13,023 nucleotides of DNA, taken from assembly GCA_012514775.1 (NCBI GenBank), contig JAAYZQ010000280.1:1-13023 (forward strand). The letters are read 5' to 3'. Position 1 is the first letter of the stretch. Each line of letters starts with the position of its first letter. This DNA comes from Anaerolineaceae bacterium. Its GTDB lineage: Bacteria; Chloroflexota; Anaerolineae; JAAYZQ01. Both the position numbers and the translations under genes were made by a program. Shown piece by piece: positions 7,329-13,023 of the stretch. The notes under the pieces are model-generated. The model was given only the letters and a program-made list of their open reading frames with translations. It ran no database searches and was not told the DNA's origin.

Positions 7329-7688
7329 TCATCCGCTGCCCTCAGCTCTCCCGGCCCGGGCCACCGATGACCAGGCCCAGGCCAGGCCGTCACCGTAGGC
7401 GGCCGCGGTGAACAGCGTGTATCCCAACTGGATCAGGTCGCGACGTCCAGGGTCGGTCCAGTGGGTCGCTGCCAGCGCGGCGACGACCAGGCACAACGCC
7501 AGGGCAAACTGCACCCTGGCGGGCAGCGCGTGCTCGATCCTCCCGTCTTGCTGCCGGCGCTGCCACAGGGCGACCGCTCCCAGGACACCCCACAGGATGG
7601 CGAACCAGGGAGTGATAAACTGCCCGTCCGAAAGGGCCATGTACAGGCCCCACAGAAACACGAGGACCGCCATAACCTTGAAGCGCAT
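7329..7688 (-). CDS. Small four-helix membrane protein
   Basis: This is a 119-residue hydrophobic protein that I do not recognise. Predicted helices lie at about 4-20, 27-44, 58-77 and 86-108, with a positive loop (RRQQDGR, 44-50) between helices 2 and 3. The start is ATG at 7688, with AAGGAGG 9 nt upstream. The in-frame GTG at 7697 touches that site and is less likely. It is the first gene after the TATAAT box at 7839-7844 and is followed 16 bp later by the lipoprotein gene, so it probably heads an operon of envelope proteins. A Gly/Arg/Pro-rich frame running over the same bases is a shadow. Confidence 0.7.
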   Translation of the reverse strand: MRFKVMAVLVFLWGLYMALSDGQFITPWFAILWGVLGAVALWQRRQQDGRIEHALPARVQFALALCLVVAALAATHWTDPGRRDLIQLGYTLFTAAAYGDGLAWAWSSVARAGRAEGSG

Positions 7689-7803
7689 CAGGCTCACCCT
7701 CCTTGACTTGCCGGCGTGGGCAGAATGGGCTCCAATTGTTCACGGGGCTTCCTCCGTTGCCGATTGCCGTCCGCCGAACCGATGCGCCACCTACCCTTTG
7801 CCG

Positions 7804-7821
7804 CCGTCGCGAGCGCGACGG
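7804..7821. promoter_or_regulatory. Perfect 8-bp inverted repeat just after the predicted start of transcription
   Basis: CCGTCGCG and CGCGACGG are separated by AG, giving an 18-bp perfect dyad. It lies about 11-28 nt downstream of the predicted start site near 7832. It could be an operator for a repressor or an mRNA 5' stem. No regulator for it is visible in the window. Confidence 0.45.
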
Positions 7822-7838
7822 GACAAGGACCAGCTTAC

Positions 7839-7844
7839 ATTATA
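7839..7844 (-). promoter_or_regulatory. Candidate sigma-70 -10 box (TATAAT) of the envelope-protein operon
   Basis: A perfect TATAAT on the minus strand stands out in this GC-rich sequence. The best -35 at an 18-bp spacing is GGGGCA (7868-7863), only 3 of 6 matches, so activation may be needed. Transcription would start near 7832 and give a ~145-nt leader before ATG 7688. Confidence 0.55.
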
Positions 7845-7953
7845 GTCCAATTCAGGGCGGCTTGCCCCACGGAGAACCGACGGTTTGCCTACTATTGAGA
7901 CGGTTCAGGACCGGCACAGGTTCCGGCTCTTGAGTGATGGCCGGGCACGGCCC

Positions 7954-7999
7954 CGGAACGCAAAGCCGCTGCCCTGCAGCAGCGGCTTGCCCTGTTCCG
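7954..7999 (-). terminator. Long hairpin after the ABC permease gene, no U-tract
   Basis: An inner 10-bp stem AAGCCGCTGC/GCAGCGGCTT (7963-7972 with 7979-7988) has a 6-nt loop. It extends with one bulged A and is enclosed by an outer 6-bp stem CGGAAC/GTTCCG (7954-7959 with 7994-7999). It lies 29 bp past the permease stop at 8028. No strong U-run follows on the minus strand, so it may be an atypical terminator or a 3'-end stabiliser. Confidence 0.55.
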
Positions 8000-8027
8000 A
8001 AAGACAACCGGTATTCCTTGCCGGCGA

Positions 8028-9008
8028 TTAGGCCCGTACCTCCCGCCGCTGAAACAGTACGTAGCCCAGGGCGAACAACAGGATGGTGGCGGCGATGAGG
8101 CCCGTCAACTGCGGCCAGACCAGCAGGACGCTCTGGTGCAGGGGCAGGGGCGCGCCCAGGAGAGCGCCTTGAAGCTGGATGGGCAACACCAGGCCCACAG
8201 AGCGGAGCGTCGGCTGCAGCATGGCCAGCATCACCTCGCTGTACAGCGTGTTGGGCGACAGGCGGCTGAGCATCAGCTCCAACTGCCTCTGGGCCAGGAG
8301 CTCGCCCAACGTCCCCACGTCTACGGGCTGCAGCACCTGGGCCAGCAGGCCGGCCAGGATGGGCCAGAAGACGACAAAGAACAGCCAGACGGCAATAGCG
8401 GCCAGCGCCGCCGTGGCCGGCTGCCGGAAGACGATGGAAAAGACCATGCCCAGCGCCAGCCAGATGCCCCCGTAAAAGACCGAAGCCAGCAGGAACCACA
8501 GGATACGCCCCACCTCCTCGCCTGTCGGCGGCACACCCAGCCCGACGATGCCGGCACCGATGATGATCAGCCAGATGGCGGCCAACACCAGGGCCAGGGT
8601 GAACAGGCCGGCCAGGAACTTGCCCAGGAGGAGCGCGTCGCGGTAGATGGGTTGGGCCAGGATGCGCGACATGGTCCTGCGGCTGAACTCGCCGTTGACC
8701 GAGTCAAAGGCCAGGGCGATGGCGATGAGGGGGATGAGGAACCCAAGAAAGCCGGCGAACGCCGGGATCGGGTCCTGGGCGGTGGTGAACAGCCGCAGCA
8801 GCAGGAACACGTCGTCGCCCCCGGCCAGGCTCTGGACGGCGGCATAGACCGTGCCCGCCGCCGTGAGTACGATGAGGACCTCCAGGATGCGCATCCGGGC
8901 GCTGGTCAGGTGATCGGCCATCTCCTTGCCGACGACGGCCCACAGGCCGGTCCAGGGTGAACCCTCTCGGGCGCGGCCACGCCGGATCGTCTCAGCTCGC
9001 GACGCCAT
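8028..9008 (-). CDS. ABC-2 (NosY-type) transporter permease
   Basis: This 326-residue integral membrane protein is the transmembrane subunit of an ABC-2 exporter. Helices fall at about 41-60, 83-101, 130-157, 167-193, 198-225 and 298-319. The segment [20 protein letters not shown] (101-120), followed by a helix starting LLLGKFLAG, is typical of the NosY/ABC2_membrane_5 group, where a conserved SxSR.T...AQP loop precedes the third helix. The start is ATG at 9008, with AGGAGG 6 nt upstream. That site lies inside the end of the ATPase gene, and the two genes overlap by 17 bp, indicating translational coupling. The extended non-helical stretch at 226-297 is probably extracytoplasmic or amphipathic. 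The substrate is not evident; the linked NEW3 protein suggests work at the cell envelope. Confidence 0.92.
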   Translation of the reverse strand: MASRAETIRRGRAREGSPWTGLWAVVGKEMADHLTSARMRILEVLIVLTAAGTVYAAVQSLAGGDDVFLLLRLFTTAQDPIPAFAGFLGFLIPLIAIALAFDSVNGEFSRRTMSRILAQPIYRDALLLGKFLAGLFTLALVLAAIWLIIIGAGIVGLGVPPTGEEVGRILWFLLASVFYGGIWLALGMVFSIVFRQPATAALAAIAVWLFFVVFWPILAGLLAQVLQPVDVGTLGELLAQRQLELMLSRLSPNTLYSEVMLAMLQPTLRSVGLVLPIQLQGALLGAPLPLHQSVLLVWPQLTGLIAATILLFALGYVLFQRREVRA

Positions 9009-9942
9009 GGCTCACCTCCTCAAAGTAGCGCGTATAGATGTCGTCCAGGCTCGGCTCCTCGATGTCCAGCTTGAGCAGGCGGCCCCCGGCGGCCATGACA
9101 GCCTCCGCTGCCTCGGCCCGCAGGTCCCCGGAGGCAGCCACGGCATAGTGGTTCCGGTTCTCCTGCTCGACGCCGACGACGCCGGGCAACGCCTGGAGCG
9201 CCGCCGTCAGATCGGACGCGGGGCCGTCGGCCTGGAGGCGGATGTGGTAGCCGCCGCCCAGCACCTCCTGCGCGAGGTCGACCACCGACCCTTCCAACTC
9301 CATGCGGCCTTTGCGAAAGAGGCCCACGCGGTCGCACACGGCCTGCACCTGGTGCAACAGGTGAGAGGAGAGAAGGACGGTGATCCCTTCCTGCCTCAGG
9401 CCACGGATGGTCTGCAGGAAAGCGTGGGCTCCTTCCGGGTCCAGGCCCTGGGTCGGCTCGTCCATGATGACGAGCTGGGGCTCTTTCAGGAGCACGTCGG
9501 CCACGCCCAGCCGGCGGCGCATGCCCCGCGAAAAGGTGGACACCGGGCGGTCGGCCACGCCGGTCAGGCCCACGCGCTCCAGGGCATCGTCGATTCTCTG
9601 CCGGGCCCCGGCGCGCGACAGGCCGTTCAGTTGGGCGATGTAGCTCAGGTTAGCCCGCGCGCTCAGCTCGTCGTAGAAACCCACCTCGTCGGGCATGTAG
9701 CCGACCCTGGCCTTGACGCTCAGGGGCTGGCGGGCAGGGTTCATGCCCAGCACCGTGACGCTGCCCGACGTCGGCTCGGTGAGGCCCAGGAGCATCAGGA
9801 TGGTCGTCGTCTTGCCGGCGCCGTTGGGACCCAGGAGCCCAAAGATTTCGCCCGGGCGGATGCACAAATTGAGGCCGTCGACGGCGGCGTGGTCGCCGTA
9901 CCATTTGCTCAGATCGTGCGTCTCGATCACATAGTCGCCCAT
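8992..9942 (-). CDS. ABC transporter ATP-binding protein
   Basis: This 316-residue ATPase energises the adjacent permease. Walker A is [10 protein letters not shown] (38-47), the signature is FSRGM (137-141), Walker B is LVIMDEP (157-163, catalytic Glu162), the D-loop is GLDP and the switch histidine is His194. The Q-loop region reads GYMPDE rather than carrying a Gln, as is common in ABC-2 partners. A C-terminal extension of about 80 residues ends in [10 protein letters not shown] (298-307), the usual tail of the NosF/CcmA-like group. The start is ATG at 9942, with GGAGGAGG about 7 nt upstream; upstream in-frame starts lie inside the NEW3 gene and are rejected. The gene begins 20 bp after the NEW3 gene and overlaps the permease gene. 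Confidence 0.95.
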   Translation of the reverse strand: MGDYVIETHDLSKWYGDHAAVDGLNLCIRPGEIFGLLGPNGAGKTTTILMLLGLTEPTSGSVTVLGMNPARQPLSVKARVGYMPDEVGFYDELSARANLSYIAQLNGLSRAGARQRIDDALERVGLTGVADRPVSTFSRGMRRRLGVADVLLKEPQLVIMDEPTQGLDPEGAHAFLQTIRGLRQEGITVLLSSHLLHQVQAVCDRVGLFRKGRMELEGSVVDLAQEVLGGGYHIRLQADGPASDLTAALQALPGVVGVEQENRNHYAVAASGDLRAEAAEAVMAAGGRLLKLDIEEPSLDDIYTRYFEEVSHGVAS

Positions 9943-9962
9943 GGCGGGACCTCCTCCCCGTA

Positions 9963-11141
9963 TCATCGCCGGCCGAAGCGCAGGACTGCCAGGCCTACAA
10001 CCCCCACGGCCACGGCGATGAGGCCCACGCCCATGATGCCCCATAGCGTCGAGGTTAGGACCGTAATGCGAAGCTCGGCCGACTTGTTGGAGCTGCCTTC
10101 CGGCTGGGCGCGCACCGTGACCATGTAATCGCCGGCCAACGCCTTTTCGGCGGGCCGCAGGTTGGCCGTGACCTCCACCTGCTCGCCGGCCGGCACCTCA
10201 CCGATCTCCTCGGGCTCAAAGGTCACCGACCATCCCGACGGCTGGCTGGCGCTCATCTTGACGCGGCGGGCGGGGGCGCTGCCGGTGTTGCGCACGATCA
10301 CCTTCAGGGGCGTCTCCTGTCCGGCATAGGCCTCGGCCGACAGGCGCTCGTCGGGCGTAGTAACGCTCAGGTTCGCCTCGCCGGTGATCTCGGCCACCAG
10401 CGATAGGCTGGCCTGGGTGCCGCCGCCCTCGGCGCGCACCTCCAGGGGATAGGTCCCCGCGGGCAGCTCGAGGAAGGGCTCGGCCTGGATACTCAGGCTC
10501 TTGGAGGCGTTGGCTTCCAGGGGCAGGCTGGTCACCTCCGTCCCGCCCGTCTGGATGGTGACCTCGAAGCCGACCGGGGCCTCGGCCACCAGGTTGACCG
10601 TCAGGTCCTCGTCGCCCTCGTTCTTCAGTTGGGCGGTGTAGCGAAAGGTGCTGCTTGGTCCCCCCCTGGCAGTGGGAAGGCCGGTATCGAACGTCAACCT
10701 GGCCGGAACCCGCTCCTCGACGGTCAGCTCCAGGGGCAGGCGGACGCTGGCGCTTTCACCCCGCCCCAGCACGATGAACCGGTGCACGCCCCCGGCGACG
10801 TCGTCTGCCGGCTCGAGCCGGAGCTCGACCGAAACATCTTCTCGGGGCTCGACGAACACCGACTTGACGAGGGTGTTCCCACCCCAGAAGGTGGCGGTCC
10901 AGCCCTCGGGGATCTCTTCCATCTCCAGGGAAACGATCTCGGGCTCTGCCCCGCCGCGCACCGTCAGGTCTATCTCGGAGCTTTCGTCAAAACCGATGAC
11001 CCGGCTGGGATAGGCGGTAAAGAGCATCAACTCGAGATCCTCTTGGCCCGAGGGGCCATCCTGTGCCAGGGCAGGCACGGCCAGGGCCAGCAGCAACAGC
11101 ACGACAGTTAGCGAGGTAACAGCTCTCCACAAGCGTCTCAT
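9963..11141 (-). CDS. Secreted, C-terminally anchored NEW3-repeat protein
   Basis: This 392-residue protein has a classical signal peptide (positive MRRLWR, hydrophobic 9-22, probable cleavage after ALA at 26). Three Ig-like beta-sandwich repeats of the NEW3/COG1470 type lie at about 36-143, 150-255 and 258-362. They show typical phrases such as [21 protein letters not shown] and [13 protein letters not shown], with NEG or NTG turns between strands. A C-terminal helix (366-387) followed by RFGRR anchors it with a short cytoplasmic tail, so the repeats face outside. The start is ATG at 11141, with AAGGAGG about 8-9 nt upstream. It leads the operon with the ABC ATPase 20 bp downstream. NEW3 proteins next to ABC-2 transporters are a recurring arrangement; a role as an external partner or envelope-binding subunit is plausible but unproven. 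Confidence 0.85.
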   Translation of the reverse strand: MRRLWRAVTSLTVVLLLLALAVPALAQDGPSGQEDLELMLFTAYPSRVIGFDESSEIDLTVRGGAEPEIVSLEMEEIPEGWTATFWGGNTLVKSVFVEPREDVSVELRLEPADDVAGGVHRFIVLGRGESASVRLPLELTVEERVPARLTFDTGLPTARGGPSSTFRYTAQLKNEGDEDLTVNLVAEAPVGFEVTIQTGGTEVTSLPLEANASKSLSIQAEPFLELPAGTYPLEVRAEGGGTQASLSLVAEITGEANLSVTTPDERLSAEAYAGQETPLKVIVRNTGSAPARRVKMSASQPSGWSVTFEPEEIGEVPAGEQVEVTANLRPAEKALAGDYMVTVRAQPEGSSNKSAELRITVLTSTLWGIMGVGLIAVAVGVVGLAVLRFGRR

Positions 11142-11144
11142 CGT

Positions 11145-11162
11145 TATCTCCTCCTTTAGATA
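11145..11162 (-). promoter_or_regulatory. Small hairpin displaying the NEW3-gene ribosome site in its loop
   Basis: In the minus-strand RNA, UAUCU and AGAUA form a 5-bp stem around AAAGGAGG, so the full Shine-Dalgarno lies in the 8-nt loop. The stem is A/U-rich and weak. It may simply keep the site accessible, or it may be incidental. Confidence 0.3.
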
Positions 11163-11215
11163 GATCTTCAGACCCTTGTGCTCGGTCGTACTCCACACTC
11201 CATGGGGCCGGCAGA

Positions 11216-11249
11216 GACGGGCGGGGAGAGAGCCCATCCACCGCCCGTC
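11216..11249 (-). terminator. GC-rich hairpin after hsp20, no U-tract
   Basis: A 9-bp perfect stem GACGGGCGG/CCGCCCGTC with a 16-nt loop sits 17 bp after the hsp20 stop and 75 bp before the NEW3 start. No U-run follows, so termination is uncertain, but it is the only candidate separating hsp20 from the NEW3/ABC operon. I found no convincing -35/-10 pair between it and the NEW3 start. Confidence 0.45.
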
Positions 11250-11265
11250 CCTGTCCAGGCCCAGA

Positions 11266-11751
11266 TTACCACCGTTCAGCGGTTCTGGACTCGCCGGACC
11301 TGACCTTGATTGTCTTGGGCTTGATCTCTTCTGATTTGGGGAACTCGAGGGTCAACACGCCATCGGCATAGTCGGTATTCACCCGGTCGGTCTCCAGGCC
11401 GGCCGGCAGCGTGACAGACCGGCGATAGGTGCCCAGGCGGCGCTCGCGCCGCAAATAGTTCTCGTCCTTGACCTCTCGTTCTTCTCGGGCCTCGGCCTTG
11501 ATGGTGGGGCTATCGCCGGTGACCGACACGTCTATGTCTTCGGCCTTGACACCGGGGATGGCGGTCCTGACCACGACCGCCGCCTCGGTCTCGTACATGT
11601 CCACGGCCATCGACATCCCTTCACCGTCGGCGCGGTCCATGAGCGGGCGGAAGAACCAGTCTTCGAACGCCCTATCAAAGAACCGATCAAACATGTCCTG
11701 CATCGAGACCAGATCTCTCCTCGGCTCCCAGCGAGTCATATTTCTTGCCAT
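11266..11751 (-). CDS. Hsp20 family small heat-shock protein
   Basis: This 161-residue ATP-independent chaperone holds unfolding proteins in oligomers. The N-terminal arm (1-45) has paired aromatic residues (FDRFFDRAFEDWFF), typical of bacterial class A-like sHSPs. The alpha-crystallin domain spans about 46-140, with IPGVKAEDIDVSV and the hallmark DGVLTLEFPK (130-139). The C-terminal I-x-V motif IKV (148-150), used to bind neighbouring dimers, is present. The start is ATG at 11751, with GGAGGT 8 nt upstream; the longer frame from 11811 would have no ribosome site and would run through the palindrome. The upstream region is unusually rich in control elements: four 11-bp-phased heptamers, a palindrome and a hairpin over the ribosome site. 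Confidence 0.97.
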   Translation of the reverse strand: MARNMTRWEPRRDLVSMQDMFDRFFDRAFEDWFFRPLMDRADGEGMSMAVDMYETEAAVVVRTAIPGVKAEDIDVSVTGDSPTIKAEAREEREVKDENYLRRERRLGTYRRSVTLPAGLETDRVNTDYADGVLTLEFPKSEEIKPKTIKVRSGESRTAERW

Positions 11752-11754
11752 TAA

Positions 11755-11781
11755 CAGACACCTCCTCTCTAAAGGTTTCCA
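11755..11781 (-). promoter_or_regulatory. Candidate RNA thermometer sequestering the hsp20 ribosome site
   Basis: In the minus-strand RNA, ACCUUU (11776-11771) pairs with GGAGGU (11765-11760) around a 5-nt AGAGA loop, with two U-G wobbles. After one A/G mismatch the helix continues for four more pairs (A-U, G-C, G-U, U-G). The whole Shine-Dalgarno is buried. A weak, wobble-rich helix over the ribosome site is the design of known thermometers of small heat-shock genes (ROSE, fourU, Synechocystis hsp17). Stability was not computed. Confidence 0.5.
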
Positions 11782-11787
11782 CAGCCC

Positions 11788-11801
11788 GGATACCGGTATC
11801 C
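11788..11801. promoter_or_regulatory. 14-bp perfect palindrome upstream of hsp20
   Basis: GGATACCGGTATCC is a perfect 14-bp palindrome 36 bp upstream of the hsp20 ATG. TGTGGA occurs on both sides on the minus strand. It fits a dimeric repressor operator; no cognate regulator is visible. It is not a CIRCE element. Confidence 0.45.
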
Positions 11802-11828
11802 ACACTTCCACATCTCAAGACGCGCAGA

Positions 11829-11842
11829 CGTGGTTGCCCACG
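11829..11842 (-). promoter_or_regulatory. GNRA-tetraloop hairpin in the predicted hsp20 leader
   Basis: In the minus-strand RNA, CGUGG and CCACG close a GCAA tetraloop, extendable by one G-U pair. GNRA loops stabilise short stems. It lies in the leader only if transcription starts near 11881. Confidence 0.3.
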
Positions 11843-11888
11843 CAGTCGCTCGCTCTCTTGATTTGTGGTGTTTGGCTTTGCCCCGACA

Positions 11889-11894
11889 ATTAGC
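11889..11894 (-). promoter_or_regulatory. Weak -10 candidate GCTAAT behind the phased heptamers
   Basis: GCTAAT matches TATAAT at 4 of 6 positions and lies 7 bp downstream of the last heptamer on the minus strand. The sequence 17 bp further up (TAATGC) is no -35, consistent with an activator replacing it. Confidence 0.35.
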
Positions 11895-11901
11895 AAAGGT
11901 T

Positions 11902-11941
11902 TGTTAGAACTGCATTAGATGAACGTTAGAGATCTGTTAGA
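11902..11941 (-). promoter_or_regulatory. Four direct heptamers at exact 11-bp period (PhoB/OmpR- or SARP-type operator)
   Basis: On the minus strand the heptamers TCTAACA (11941-11935), TCTAACG (11930-11924), TCTAATG (11919-11913) and TCTAACA (11908-11902) are each separated by exactly 4 bp of unrelated sequence. One-turn-spaced direct repeats with 4-bp gaps are the binding pattern of winged-helix activators of the OmpR/PhoB family and of SARP regulators. The CTAACA core resembles Gram-positive PhoP boxes. They lie upstream of hsp20 in otherwise non-coding sequence. Confidence 0.65.
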
Positions 11942-11983
11942 TTTTTGGCTTCCGGCCGGGCGGGAACAAAGACGACGGCGTTT

Positions 11984-13023
11984 TTAGATCTCTTCCAGGT
12001 ATTGGACGACGTCCACTGCCGTCCGGCGGCCGGCCGCCGCTGCCTCAGCCACGGTTCCCTCGTCTTCGGGGCGGCTGCAGGTGAATGCCTGGAGATCCAC
12101 TGGCTGGAACCCTGCCTCACCCGCCTCTGCCAGGCCGGAGGGACCGGCATCCAGGACCAGCGCGTCGTGCGATAGCCGCAGGTTTTCTATGAAACCCGGC
12201 TCAGGCGTCCGACCACCAAGGAAGACGATCCCGGCCTGCAGGATCCCCTCCACATCCCGCCCCAAAGCGGCCGGCGGCACCCCCTCGGGAAGCCACCGGG
12301 CGAGCCGGTCGCCCGGCAGTGCATGCTCGTCGTACAGATCCACGGCGCATCCCGCCAGCGCCAGGTAGTAGGCGCAGCTCAAGCCTGCAACGCCTGCCCC
12401 CACGACGGCAACCTTCCGGTCCCTCCCGGTTCCATGCCGGGGGAGCCACCCTTCGGGGCCTGCCGCCTCACAGACCCAGCGCTCCAACTCGGCGATGCGC
12501 ACCGGCTCCCCGGCAAAGGTTCGCCGGTGGCAGCGGCGCTGGCAAAGCGCGTCCGCGGGGCAGGCATAGCCGCACACCTCCGAAAAGGGGTTACGCTGGC
12601 GCAACAGGCGCGCGGCCCCGGCGTAATTCTGGGCCTCCATTCGCCGCAGAAATCCAGGCACGTCGACGCCGGCCGGGCAATCGGCGACGCAGGCCGGGTG
12701 CTCGCAGCCCTGGCATTGCGCCGCGGCCAGGTGCGCGTTCTCCCCGGATATCGCTTCCGTGCCCCCAAAGGCTGGCCGCCTGTAGGGTAGCTCCACGAAA
12801 TGAACGTACTGCTTCGGAAATCTGCGCCGGTCATAGTCCTTCTTGTGCAGGTCGCGCAGGACGACGCAGGCCGCCCCCACCCCGGAGACGACGGTGGCCG
12901 GGGCGCCGGTGGCCATCACCGTCGAATCGCCGCAGAAATACAGGTTCTTCCACTCGCTCCTGGCGTGCAGACGACGGAGCATCTCCTGGCCGATCATGTT
13001 CTTGGGCCCGCCCACCGCCCCGC
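11984..13023 (-). CDS. Flavoprotein fusion: CrtI-type FAD tail + GltD-like Fe-S and shortened flavin domain (5' end outside)
   Basis: The frame is open to the window edge, so the N-terminus is missing. Numbering from the GTG at 13015, residues 1-57 are the C-terminal part of a phytoene-desaturase/amine-oxidase-type FAD domain (NLYFCGDSTVMATGAPA with Gly29-Asp30). Residues ~90-185 form a GltD/dihydropyrimidine-dehydrogenase double [4Fe-4S] domain, with Cys101, 104, 109, 113, 148, 152, 158 and 162. A Rossmann motif GAGVAGL (206-212) then starts a GltD-type flavin domain. Only about 143 residues follow where GltD has about 325. The end, EGTVAEAAAAGRRTA with VVQYL, matches the GltD C-terminus, so the central NADPH domain seems absent, and the usual GD before it is not visible. 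It is probably cytoplasmic and redox-active; the substrate is unknown. It could also be a decayed gene, but the frame is intact to a TAA. Confidence 0.85.
   Translation of the reverse strand, partial: GAVGGPKNMIGQEMLRRLHARSEWKNLYFCGDSTVMATGAPATVVSGVGAACVVLRDLHKKDYDRRRFPKQYVHFVELPYRRPAFGGTEAISGENAHLAAAQCQGCEHPACVADCPAGVDVPGFLRRMEAQNYAGAARLLRQRNPFSEVCGYACPADALCQRRCHRRTFAGEPVRIAELERWVCEAAGPEGWLPRHGTGRDRKVAVVGAGVAGLSCAYYLALAGCAVDLYDEHALPGDRLARWLPEGVPPAALGRDVEGILQAGIVFLGGRTPEPGFIENLRLSHDALVLDAGPSGLAEAGEAGFQPVDLQAFTCSRPEDEGTVAEAAAAGRRTAVDVVQYLEEI

Larger units (their letters stand above)
7689..8027. other. Intergenic region between the ABC operon and the envelope-protein operon
   Basis: This 339-bp stretch has no supported gene. 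Its right part holds a long hairpin (7954-7999) just past the permease stop and a small GGCCG/CGGCC stem (7939-7952). The middle holds a TATAAT box (7839-7844). The left part is the predicted leader of the 119-residue membrane protein, with a perfect dyad (7804-7821). I see no tRNA, riboswitch or other RNA gene. Confidence 0.7.

Noticed and set aside
7390..7743. 117-residue minus-strand frame beginning GTG at 7743 with a nearby GGAGGAAG
   Set aside because: Although it has a plausible start, it overlaps almost all of the 119-residue membrane protein in another frame and is Gly/Arg/Pro-rich, without helices or motifs.
7845..7953. tRNA or small RNA gene hinted by GGTTCAGGAC near 7911
   Set aside because: No acceptor stem, anticodon arm or CCA end can be arranged around it.
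11813..11818. TTGAGA as a -35 box of a closer hsp20 promoter
   Set aside because: It matches TTGACA at 5 of 6, but at 16-18 bp spacing no acceptable -10 follows, and a heat-shock sigma-32 type -10 is also not present.
11752..11983. CIRCE (HrcA) element upstream of hsp20
   Set aside because: No TTAGCACTC/GAGTGCTAA inverted repeat is present; only the unrelated GGATACCGGTATCC palindrome was found.

Overview
The window is GC-rich and every gene I can support lies on the minus strand, so transcription runs from position 13023 towards 1. Gene content and style suggest a member of the Chloroflexota (Anaerolineae-like): NEW3-domain membrane protein with an ABC-2 exporter, large propeller lipoproteins, a giant membrane-spanning anti-sigma factor, frequent GTG/TTG starts, strong GGAGG ribosome sites. 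This taxonomic guess is inference; there is no rRNA or marker gene here.

Layout in transcription order. (1) 13023-11984: 3' part of a flavoprotein fusion. The tail of a CrtI/amine-oxidase-type FAD domain is joined to a GltD-type double [4Fe-4S] domain and a shortened GltD flavin domain that appears to lack the NADPH-binding module. (2) 11983-11752: a 232-bp regulatory region upstream of hsp20. It holds four heptamers at an exact 11-bp period, a weak -10 behind them, a GNRA-loop hairpin, a 14-bp perfect palindrome, and a wobble-rich hairpin that buries the hsp20 ribosome site (possible RNA thermometer). (3) 11751-11266: Hsp20 small heat-shock protein. (4) 11141-8028: a compact three-gene operon of a secreted, C-terminally anchored NEW3-repeat protein, an ABC ATPase and an ABC-2/NosY-type permease. 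The ATPase and permease genes overlap by 17 bp. (5) 8027-7689: intergenic region with a long 3'-end hairpin, a perfect TATAAT box and an 8-bp perfect dyad in the predicted leader. (6) 7688-3767: three closely spaced genes for envelope proteins: a 4-TM protein, a 983-residue propeller lipoprotein and a 183-residue anchored protein. (7) 3690-500: an ECF sigma factor and its translationally coupled zinc-finger anti-sigma factor. The sigma gene has a good match to an ECF-type promoter just upstream, suggesting autoregulation. The anti-sigma factor has an unusually large extracytoplasmic domain and about ten further membrane helices. (8) 520-1: a tandem array of about 80-bp REPIN-like units, each with two near-palindromes in opposite orientation. 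The array runs off the left edge and its last, decayed unit overlaps the end of the anti-sigma gene.

Regions 6 and 7 may form an envelope-sensing module, with secreted or anchored proteins next to a membrane anti-sigma sensor and its sigma factor. Only the sigma/anti-sigma partnership is well supported by family knowledge. The best candidates for something undescribed are the hsp20 control region, the giant anti-sigma sensor, the NADPH-domain-less GltD fusion and the REPIN-like array.
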